A stretch of 5,086 nt of DNA from Clostridia bacterium (GTDB lineage: Bacteria; Bacillota; Clostridia; Christensenellales; Borkfalkiaceae), in NCBI GenBank assembly GCA_017620875.1, contig JAGAUH010000019.1:1-5086 (forward strand), read 5' to 3'. The notes beneath the pieces are model-generated. The model saw only the letters and a program-made list of their open reading frames with translations. It searched no databases and was not told where the DNA came from. Positions 1 to 5,086 of this stretch are shown here, in pieces. The position numbers and the translations under genes were made by a program. Position 1 is the first letter of the stretch, and each line of letters begins with the position of its first letter.

Positions 1-3
1 TAT

Positions 4-29
4 AAAAAGTAAGTGTTTTTATTTTACTT
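4..29 (-). terminator. Possible weak terminator of the MarR-ABC operon
   Basis: Read on the minus strand, a 6-bp stem (AAGTAA at 29-24 pairing with TTACTT at 12-7, loop of 11) runs into a short T-rich tract (TTTTTA, 8-3). This is where the operon transcript would be expected to end, about 140 bases after the last stop codon. The stem is short and has only one G-C pair, so it is a poor intrinsic terminator. The true terminator may lie beyond the left edge of the window. Confidence 0.25.
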
Positions 30-40
30 AAATAATGAAA

Positions 41-170
41 GGTAAAACTTTCTAGAAACGAGCAAGACAAGGCTCGCTAAATCGAAAGGATTAAATAGAC
101 CTTTTTGGTCATTTAAGTCTTGCGATATTAGCAGTAACGCAGTATTGCGAAGTTTATAGGAAGTTTTACT
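41..170 (+). other. Branched inverted-repeat element: candidate structured RNA or MITE-like repeat
   Basis: Nested complementarities are visible directly. Outer arms 42-59 and 152-169 pair over 18 positions with 16 Watson-Crick pairs, one G-U (51/160) and one G-A mismatch (55/156). Inside are a 5-bp hairpin (59-63 with 72-76, loop AAGACAAG), a 10-bp hairpin with one bulged A (91-101 with 107-116, loop TTTTT), and a hairpin of 122-132 with 139-148 (bulged A130, loop AGTAAC). Loop bases 64-68 (AAGAC) are exactly complementary to GTCTT at 117-121, which would form a pseudoknot. The G-T pairs (51/160, 124/146, 128/142) are good only in a plus-strand RNA. Equally, the arms resemble the terminal inverted repeats of a short non-autonomous transposon of about 128 bp; no clear target-site duplication is seen. 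The right arm contains the stop codon of the neighbouring ABC gene. No known RNA family is recognised, and no convincing promoter is seen. Confidence 0.4.
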
Positions 171-2154
171 CTAGTTCGAATGCGCCTGTGTATAAACTAT
201 AATACTTACCCTTTTTCTCTAATAACTGTTCGTGAGTGCCACGCTCTATAATTCTACCTTGCTCTAAAACCATAATAACGTCGCTTTTTTTAACGGTAGA
301 AAGTCTGTGAGCGATAACGAATACCGTTCTACCTTTCATAAGGCTATCCGTTCCCTTTTGAACGAGTGCTTCGGTTCTGGTATCGATAGAAGAAGTTGCT
401 TCGTCTAAAATCATAACGGGCGCATCGGCAACTGCCGCCCTTGCAATAGAAATAAGTTGGCGTTGTCCTTGAGATAGGTTTGCCCCGTCGCTAGTAAGCA
501 TTGTGTTATAACCTTCTGGCAGTCTTGTAATAAAGTCGTGAGCAGAAGCAAGTTTTGCCGCTTCTATACATTCTTCGTCGGTGGCGTCTAGTCTGCCGTA
601 ACGGATATTATCCATAACCGTACCCGTAAACAAGTTAGTATCTTGCAAAACGATACCCAAACTTCTTCTTAGGTCGGCTTTTTTAATTTTATTAATGTTT
701 ATGCCGTCGTATCTAATTTTGCCGTCTGCAATGTCGTAAAATCTATTAATCAAGTTAGTAATAGTTGTTTTACCTGCACCGGTAGAGCCAACAAACGCTA
801 CCCTTTGACCTGCGTTTGCATATAGGCTTATGTTATGAAGTACTATTTTTTCTTCGGTGTAACCAAAGTCTACGTCGTCTAGTACGATATCACCTTTTAG
901 TTTAGTATAAGTTAGCGTTCCATCGCCGTGAGGGTGTTTCCAAGCCCAAATGCCCGTTCTTTCGCAACTTTCGGTTACGTTGCCATTTTCGTCTTCGCAA
1001 GCGTTTACTAAGGTTACGTAACCGTTGTCGTCTTCGCTTTCTTGGTCTAGCAAGTTAAATATTCTGCTAGCGCCCGCCATACCCATAACGACCGAGTTTA
1101 TTTGACCGGAAATTTGACCTAAAGTATTTGCAAAGTGCCTACTCATACCAAGGAAAGATATAACTATATTCGCCTCTAGTACGGTAACGATATTACCCGT
1201 ATTAAATAGAGCCTCAAAACTAATATTAATTGCTTTTTCTTTTGCAAAAATCAAAAGTCCGCCACCCAAAAAGGCAATTAAAACGTACATAACGTTGCCT
1301 ATATTGTGTATTATTGGCATTAGCATATTACTAAATGCGTTTGCCTTGTAAGAAACGTCGTATAAGTGTCCGTTTATTTGCGCCATTTTCTTTTTAGATT
1401 CTTCTTCGTGGCAGAAAACCTTAACGACTTTTTGTCCGTGCATCATTTCTTCTACGTAGCCTTCCATAGCGCCAACGGCTTGTTGTTGCGCCATAAAGAA
1501 TTTGGCAGAATTTCCACCGATAACTTTAGTTACGAAAATAATAATTATAACGCCTATAACCACCGCAACCGTAAAGGATACGCTTAAAAATAGCATTGAC
1601 ACGGCAACTACTACTAACGTTATTATAGTAGAACAAAGTTGCGGTATACTTTGGGATATCAATTGCCTTAACGCATCTACGTCGTTAGTGTAGGTACTCA
1701 TAATATCGCCGTGATGGTTTCTATCAAAATATTTAATAGGTAAGGTTTGCATTTTAGCAAAAAGTTTATTTCTCATATCACGCAAAAAGCGTTGAGTTAA
1801 AACCGCGCCTAACCTGTTAAAAATAAAGTTTGCAATTAAGCCCGTTACGTAAATACCCGCAAGCAGACCTAGTACCCCAACGACTTTAGTCCACGCTTGC
1901 CTTGCCGTATAAACCGCTTTAGACGCGTCTTTAACGCCTGCAACGTAAATTTCTAGCGTTTTATACATACGGTTTAAAAATATGCCGTTTATACTTGCGC
2001 AAACAGAACTAATTAGTAGCATTATAAAAAATACGCTAACTATACCTTTATATTCGGTAAATAGTATTTTTAGTAACCTTTTTAAAGTGCCTTTATCTAA
2101 TTTTTTACCCGTGAAAGGACCTCTTGCCCTTCCGTCCATAGCCATTTTAGCCAT
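166..2154 (-). CDS. Heterodimeric ABC exporter subunit with the catalytically intact ATPase site (permease-ATPase fusion)
   Basis: A 662-residue half-transporter with an N-terminal membrane domain and a C-terminal ATPase, predicted to sit in the cytoplasmic membrane and export an unknown substrate. Six hydrophobic segments lie near residues 37-60, 91-113, 170-190, 191-211, 280-303 and 322-340. The ATPase has A-loop Tyr432, Walker A GSTGAGKT (456-463), Q-loop Gln504, signature LSQGQ (560-564), Walker B MILDE (581-585) with catalytic Glu585, D-loop SSID (588-591) and switch His616. Only the signature is off-consensus (Gln562 where Gly is usual), as expected for the subunit that lends its signature to the dead site of a heterodimer. 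An extra segment of about 50 residues (371-420) joins the two domains, making the protein longer than the usual 570-600. The start ATG shares one base with the preceding stop (TAATG). AAGGGAG at 2164-2170, 9 bases upstream, favours Met1 over Met4 or Met6. The substrate cannot be deduced. Confidence 0.95.
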   Translation of the reverse strand: MAKMAMDGRARGPFTGKKLDKGTLKRLLKILFTEYKGIVSVFFIMLLISSVCASINGIFLNRMYKTLEIYVAGVKDASKAVYTARQAWTKVVGVLGLLAGIYVTGLIANFIFNRLGAVLTQRFLRDMRNKLFAKMQTLPIKYFDRNHHGDIMSTYTNDVDALRQLISQSIPQLCSTIITLVVVAVSMLFLSVSFTVAVVIGVIIIIFVTKVIGGNSAKFFMAQQQAVGAMEGYVEEMMHGQKVVKVFCHEEESKKKMAQINGHLYDVSYKANAFSNMLMPIIHNIGNVMYVLIAFLGGGLLIFAKEKAINISFEALFNTGNIVTVLEANIVISFLGMSRHFANTLGQISGQINSVVMGMAGASRIFNLLDQESEDDNGYVTLVNACEDENGNVTESCERTGIWAWKHPHGDGTLTYTKLKGDIVLDDVDFGYTEEKIVLHNISLYANAGQRVAFVGSTGAGKTTITNLINRFYDIADGKIRYDGININKIKKADLRRSLGIVLQDTNLFTGTVMDNIRYGRLDATDEECIEAAKLASAHDFITRLPEGYNTMLTSDGANLSQGQRQLISIARAAVADAPVMILDEATSSIDTRTEALVQKGTDSLMKGRTVFVIAHRLSTVKKSDVIMVLEQGRIIERGTHEQLLEKKGKYYSLYTGAFELE

Positions 2155-3899
2155 TAGTTATCACTCCCTTGCGTATCTTGAGAATTTTGAGAGTAATACA
2201 CTTCTTTATATATTTCGTTTGTATTAAGTAGTTCTTCGTGAGTGCCTATTTGGTCGATAGAACCATTGTTTAAAACTATAATTTTGTCTGCGTCTTGTAC
2301 GCTTGCAATACGTTGCGCAATAATAATTTTAGTAGTTTGCGGAATATACTCTTTAAAAGCCTTTCTAAGTAGCGCGTCGGTTTTCATATCAACGGCAGAA
2401 GTGCTATCGTCTAAAATTAGTATCTTAGGTTTTTTAAGTAATGCTCTAGCAATACAAAGCCTTTGCTTTTGTCCACCCGAAACGTTTGTTCCTCCTTGAG
2501 AAATCATACGGTCGTACCCTTCTGGGAAGGAAGAAATAAACTCGTGCGCTTGCGCCATTTTACACGCTTCTACACTTTCTTCGTCGGTGGCGTTTTTATT
2601 GCCCCAACGCAAGTTTTCTTTTATAGTGCCTGCAAATAGCATATTTTTTTGTAAAACAACCGCAACGGAATTTCTTAAAACTTCCATATCGTAATCTCTA
2701 ACGTCTACACCGCCAACTTTTACACAACCTTCGCTAACGTCGTAAAGCCTTGGTATAAGCGAAATTAAAGTGGTTTTACTGCTACCCGTTCCTCCGATAA
2801 CGCCAATGGTTTCACCTGCGTTTATTTTTAAATCTATATCGAATAACGCGTATTTTTCCGCTTGAGAAGAATATCTAAAATTAACGTCGGCAAACTCTAT
2901 ATCCCCACTTTCAACTTGCATAACGGGGTTTTCCGGGTTTTTTAAAGTGCTTTCTTCGTCTAGAACTTCTACGATTCTTCTTGCACTTTCGGCAGACATA
3001 GTAAGCATTACGAATATCATACTAACCATTTGTAACGCAACTAAAATTTGAAGCGAATAAGTAAGTAAAGATTGCAATCCGTAAGAGTTAAAATCCCCTA
3101 ACGGCGAATTTATTATTATTCTAGAGCCAAAAAATCCTATTGCAATTAGCGCGCCTTGTAAACACATTTGCATAAGCGGTGCGTTAAAGGCAAGTATCTT
3201 TTCCGCCCTAGTAAAGTCTCCGCAAAGTTCGTTAGAAACTTTAGTAAACTTTTCCGTTTCGTAACCTTCTCTAACGTAGGCTTTTACAACTCTCATACCC
3301 TTTATGTTTTCTTGTACGGATTCGTTTAGGTTATCGTATTTTTTAAACACCTTTTTAAATATTGGCATTGCCTTTTTTATAACCATAATAAGTCCAAACG
3401 CAAGTATCGGTATAGTAACTGCAAAAATAGCAGGTAGTGTAGAACTTATCATAAAACTCATTACGATAGAAAATATAAACATAAGCGGACTTCTTACCGC
3501 AATACGAATAACCATCATAAAAGACATTTGCACGTTAGTTACGTCGGTAGTAAGCCTTGTAACTAAACTAGAAGAACTAAATTTATCTATGTTAGAAAAA
3601 GAATAATCTTGCACTTTATCAAACATATCTTGCCTTAGGTTTTTTGCAAAGCCCGTGCTTGCTTTTGCCGCAAACTTTCCGCCTAACATACCAGCAACAA
3701 GCGCAACTACCGCGCAAAGTATCATTATGCCACCCCACATTAGCATTTTGTCGCCTTGTAGATTGTTTATTGCAGTACCAAACTCAAAAATAATAAGTGG
3801 CAACGCTACTTCCATAGCAACTTCTAACACCATAAGTAACGGTGTTAATATTGCTTCTTTTTTATACTCTCTTAAACTCTTTAATAATTTTTTAATCAA
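2154..3899 (-). CDS. Heterodimeric ABC exporter subunit with a degenerate ATPase site (permease-ATPase fusion)
   Basis: A 581-residue half-transporter of normal family length, the likely partner of the ABC subunit encoded just downstream. Hydrophobic segments lie near residues 17-38, 54-74, 130-150, 154-174, 240-260 and 275-298, followed by the ATPase domain. That domain has A-loop Tyr343, Q-loop Gln417 and a good signature VSGGQ (473-477). Its own nucleotide site is altered in three places: Walker A reads GGTGSSKT (369-376, Ser374 for the usual Gly), Walker B ends in Asp498 instead of catalytic Glu, and Gln529 replaces the switch His. This matches the degenerate-site subunit of exporters such as TM287/288 and BmrCD. 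The start codon is TTG, set by a strong ribosome binding site; the next in-frame Met is residue 23, inside the first membrane segment. The gene overlaps the end of the MarR gene by 8 bases and ends in TAATG with the next. The substrate is unknown; multidrug, peptide or lipid export are all possible. Confidence 0.95.
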   Translation of the reverse strand: MIKKLLKSLREYKKEAILTPLLMVLEVAMEVALPLIIFEFGTAINNLQGDKMLMWGGIMILCAVVALVAGMLGGKFAAKASTGFAKNLRQDMFDKVQDYSFSNIDKFSSSSLVTRLTTDVTNVQMSFMMVIRIAVRSPLMFIFSIVMSFMISSTLPAIFAVTIPILAFGLIMVIKKAMPIFKKVFKKYDNLNESVQENIKGMRVVKAYVREGYETEKFTKVSNELCGDFTRAEKILAFNAPLMQMCLQGALIAIGFFGSRIIINSPLGDFNSYGLQSLLTYSLQILVALQMVSMIFVMLTMSAESARRIVEVLDEESTLKNPENPVMQVESGDIEFADVNFRYSSQAEKYALFDIDLKINAGETIGVIGGTGSSKTTLISLIPRLYDVSEGCVKVGGVDVRDYDMEVLRNSVAVVLQKNMLFAGTIKENLRWGNKNATDEESVEACKMAQAHEFISSFPEGYDRMISQGGTNVSGGQKQRLCIARALLKKPKILILDDSTSAVDMKTDALLRKAFKEYIPQTTKIIIAQRIASVQDADKIIVLNNGSIDQIGTHEELLNTNEIYKEVYYSQNSQDTQGSDN

Positions 3900-4329
3900 C
3901 CTTTAAACCCTCCTTTAACTTTTCTAGCACAACCTTAAAAATTTCTAATTCTTCTTTGGTCAGACAAGAAATAAGTTCGCCGTCTATCTCGTTTAGTCTT
4001 TCAATAACTTTTTTATGGGTCTCTAACCCCTTTTCGGTAACCACTATTTTCTTTAATCTTTTATCGGATTTTTCGCTTAATCGACGTATAAGCCCACTTT
4101 TTTCTAAAGAATTTAGTGTTTGCGTTGCGGAAGAACGCCTTAGAGAAAAGGCTTTTTCTATATCGCGTTGATACACTATTTTACCTTCCGTAGTGGTTTT
4201 TACGATAAAACCGATAATATATCCCCTTGCCCCCGTAACTTCTTCTTGAGCCTTTAAAACTTCGTCGGAACCGAGCCTACGAAGTACGTGGTTGTTTAAC
4301 CTTTTTAGTTCGCCTAATAAATGATACAT
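3892..4329 (-). CDS. MarR-family transcriptional regulator, probable repressor of the ABC exporter operon
   Basis: A 145-residue protein of normal MarR length. Helical ends (about 1-30 and 103-140) should form the dimer interface. The winged helix-turn-helix covers roughly residues 50-101: helix pair around 53-80 with the pattern SSATQTLNSLEKSGLI, then a wing with the family's typical D-K-R (89-91) and the closing VTEKG (97-101). It is the first gene of the operon, and MarR proteins in this position usually repress their own promoter and the linked exporter until a small ligand binds. The only cysteine is Cys122, near the C-terminus, so there is no sign of an OhrR-like redox switch. The start ATG follows AAAGGGG (4335-4341) by 5 bases. 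The ligand is unknown. Confidence 0.92.
   Translation of the reverse strand: MYHLLGELKRLNNHVLRRLGSDEVLKAQEEVTGARGYIIGFIVKTTTEGKIVYQRDIEKAFSLRRSSATQTLNSLEKSGLIRRLSEKSDKRLKKIVVTEKGLETHKKVIERLNEIDGELISCLTKEELEIFKVVLEKLKEGLKVD
3908..3916 (-). promoter_or_regulatory. Strong ribosome binding site that fixes the TTG start of the degenerate ABC subunit
   Basis: The minus strand reads AAAGGAGGG here, 8 bases before the TTG at 3899-3897. It is among the best Shine-Dalgarno matches in the window and lies inside the last codons of the MarR gene, so the ABC gene can be translated efficiently despite its non-ATG start and may also be coupled to MarR translation. Confidence 0.85.
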
Positions 4330-4345
4330 TTTTACCCCTTTAAAT

Positions 4346-4361
4346 TGTTAGGTTACTAACA
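4346..4361. promoter_or_regulatory. Probable MarR operator (palindrome over the operon's transcription start)
   Basis: A perfect 6-bp inverted repeat, TGTTAG-GTTA-CTAACA, extends to one more A/T pair outside a mismatch (4344/4363 region). It touches the -10 box of the minus-strand promoter and covers the expected start of transcription near 4354. Size, symmetry and position fit a MarR dimer blocking RNA polymerase. That MarR binds here is inferred; no second copy is seen near the divergent promoter. Confidence 0.65.
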
Positions 4362-4390
4362 TTATATTGCAAAAAAGTAAACCTTGTCAA
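4361..4390 (-). promoter_or_regulatory. Sigma-A-type promoter of the MarR-ABC-ABC operon
   Basis: On the minus strand, TTGACA (4390-4385) and TATAAT (4366-4361) are both exact consensus hexamers separated by 18 bases. Transcription should start near 4354, giving a leader of about 25 bases before the MarR ATG. Such a strong promoter makes sense if it is normally held off by a repressor. Confidence 0.85.
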
Positions 4391-4405
4391 ACGATTTTTT
4401 GGCAT

Positions 4406-4419
4406 AAAAAATATTTTTT
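4406..4419. repeat. A-tract/T-tract palindrome between the divergent promoters
   Basis: AAAAAATATTTTTT is a perfect 14-bp palindrome lying between the two -35 boxes (4385-4390 and 4424-4429). It starts 15 bp beyond the minus-strand -35 box and ends 4 bp before the plus-strand one. Such tracts bend DNA and can act as UP elements for RNA polymerase alpha subunits. Any role here is inferred; it may simply reflect high AT content. Confidence 0.4.
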
Positions 4420-4423
4420 GATA

Positions 4424-4453
4424 TTGACAATAATATTTTTAAAAGTATATAAT
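4424..4453 (+). promoter_or_regulatory. Sigma-A-type promoter of the cytidylate kinase-like gene
   Basis: TTGACA (4424-4429) and TATAAT (4448-4453) are exact consensus hexamers with an 18-base spacer, the same geometry as the opposite promoter. Transcription should start near 4460, giving a leader of about 30 bases. The spacer and flanks are almost entirely A and T. Confidence 0.85.
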
Positions 4454-4489
4454 ATTTATATATTGTATTACACTATACGGGAGAATTTT

Positions 4490-5086
4490 ATGATTATTAC
4501 TATATCTAGACAATTTGGCTCTGGCGGAAGGGAACTTGCTAAAAGACTAGCAGAAAAGTTGGGTTATAACTACTACGATAAAGTTATTTTAGAAGAAGTT
4601 GCAAAAGAAAGTTCTTTAGACGAAAACTATATAGAAAAAGTACTTTCTTCTTCTAACCCTACCCCTTATATTACGGGGTGCACTTTTTCTTATTCTATGA
4701 TGCATAGGCACGCCACCGACATTGTGTTTTTACAACAAAAGGTTATGGATAAACTTGCAAAAAAAGGCAACGCCATTTTCGTAGGGCGTGGCGCAGAAGT
4801 TTTACTAAAAGAATATAACCCTTTTAGGATATTCGTTTATACTACCCTAGAAAAAAGGCTAAGTCGCACCCTAGACAACCTTAAAGACGGGGAAGATAGC
4901 AGAGAAAAAACAATGCTTAAAAAGATAAAACAAATAGATAAAGAGCGTATAAAAACTTGCCGTATGCTAGGTTTTGAGTGGGGTAAAAAAGAACACTACG
5001 ACCTATGCGTTTCAACCGAGAAAATATCCCCTAAAGAACTAGCCGACGTTATTTTTGACTATTTACAAAAACTTATAAAAGATTAA
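4490..5086 (+). CDS. Cytidylate kinase-like P-loop family protein
   Basis: A complete 198-residue protein ending at the last base of the window. The N-terminus MIITISRQFGSGGREL is the hallmark of the cytidylate kinase-like family (Pfam Cytidylate_kin2): a beta strand followed by a P-loop variant with GSGGR (10-14), where Arg14 takes the place usually held by Lys. Further family marks are the YYDK stretch (28-31), FVGRGA (97-102) after a helix, and a C-terminal part with MLGFEW (159-164) and YDLCVST (170-176). By homology it would phosphorylate a nucleotide with ATP in the cytoplasm, but the substrate of this subfamily is not firmly known and the true CMP kinase (cmk) is usually encoded elsewhere. 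The ATG at 4490 is chosen because GGGAG (4479-4483) lies 6 bases upstream and the reading frame before it runs through the promoter. It is transcribed divergently from the exporter operon, with no clear functional link. Confidence 0.88.
   Translation: MIITISRQFGSGGRELAKRLAEKLGYNYYDKVILEEVAKESSLDENYIEKVLSSSNPTPYITGCTFSYSMMHRHATDIVFLQQKVMDKLAKKGNAIFVGRGAEVLLKEYNPFRIFVYTTLEKRLSRTLDNLKDGEDSREKTMLKKIKQIDKERIKTCRMLGFEWGKKEHYDLCVSTEKISPKELADVIFDYLQKLIKD

Noticed and set aside
91..116. Intrinsic terminator at the 10-bp hairpin
   Set aside because: Neither strand has a run of T after the stem; the T-tract is in the loop.
41..170. SAM-I riboswitch or pistol ribozyme
   Set aside because: The topology resembles SAM-I, and a short UUAAAUAG stretch plus loop pseudoknot recalls pistol, but the conserved SAM-binding core is absent, no strand pairs to make the pistol second stem, and no plus-strand gene follows.
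41..170. Integron attC site
   Set aside because: The imperfect palindromic size is suggestive, but I see no paired RYYYAAC / GTTRRRY core sites at the ends and no cassette structure.
1366..1693. Plus-strand open reading frames inside the ABC genes
   Set aside because: They lie opposite well-supported ABC coding sequence, lack family motifs and good ribosome binding sites, and read as low-complexity shadows. The same holds for plus-strand frames at 1982-2227, 2242-2499, 3304-3606, 3655-3906 and 3956-4171.
2406..2408. Walker B Asp in the 2154-3899 ABC subunit as a damaging mutation or pseudogene sign
   Set aside because: The Asp, together with the Gln at the H-loop position, is the normal pattern of degenerate-site subunits in heterodimeric exporters, and the reading frame is intact.
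4446..4464. AT-only near-palindrome around the -10 box of the kinase-like gene
   Set aside because: It is imperfect and made only of A and T, so it is expected by chance in such AT-rich promoter DNA.
4367..4489. Upstream extension of the kinase-like reading frame to a TTG at 4367
   Set aside because: The extension runs through both promoters, has no ribosome binding site, and adds 41 AT-driven residues before the conserved MIITISRQFG start. The ATG at 4490 has GGGAG at proper spacing.

Overview
The window looks like a chromosomal segment from a low-GC, Gram-positive, Firmicutes-type bacterium, most likely an anaerobic gut Clostridia. The grounds are AT-rich DNA with AT-leaning codons, strong AGGAGG-type ribosome binding sites, a TTG start codon, sigma-A-type promoters matching TTGACA/TATAAT exactly, and a MarR / ABC / ABC gene set of a kind I know from Lachnospiraceae and relatives. 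The assignment is an inference from style and protein families; no phylogenetic marker is present.

Layout. Positions 1-165 carry no gene but hold an elaborate set of nested inverted repeats (41-170). These can fold as a four-way junction with a loop pseudoknot and are bounded by 18-bp arms that would also pass for the terminal inverted repeats of a MITE. Positions 166-4329 are a three-gene operon on the minus strand, read from right to left: a MarR-family regulator (3892-4329), an ABC exporter half-transporter with a degenerate ATPase site (2154-3899), and a second half-transporter with an intact ATPase site (166-2154). The genes overlap by 8 bases and by 1 base, so the operon is tightly packed and probably translationally coupled. 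Positions 4330-4489 are a compact divergent control region with one exact-consensus promoter in each direction and a palindromic probable MarR operator over the operon's transcription start. Positions 4490-5086 carry a plus-strand cytidylate kinase-like P-loop protein.

How the parts work together. The two ABC proteins are best read as a heterodimeric exporter of the BmrCD / LmrCD / TM287-288 type. The ATPase defects of one subunit (Walker B Asp, Gln at the H-loop, altered Walker A) and the altered signature motif of the other fall together in a single composite site, leaving one competent site. The MarR protein probably represses its own promoter and hence the exporter until a ligand, perhaps the exported compound, releases it. 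The kinase-like gene is divergent and its link to the exporter is unknown.

The operon is a familiar kind of system. The element at 41-170 is the part of the window I cannot match to anything known and is the best candidate for something undescribed.
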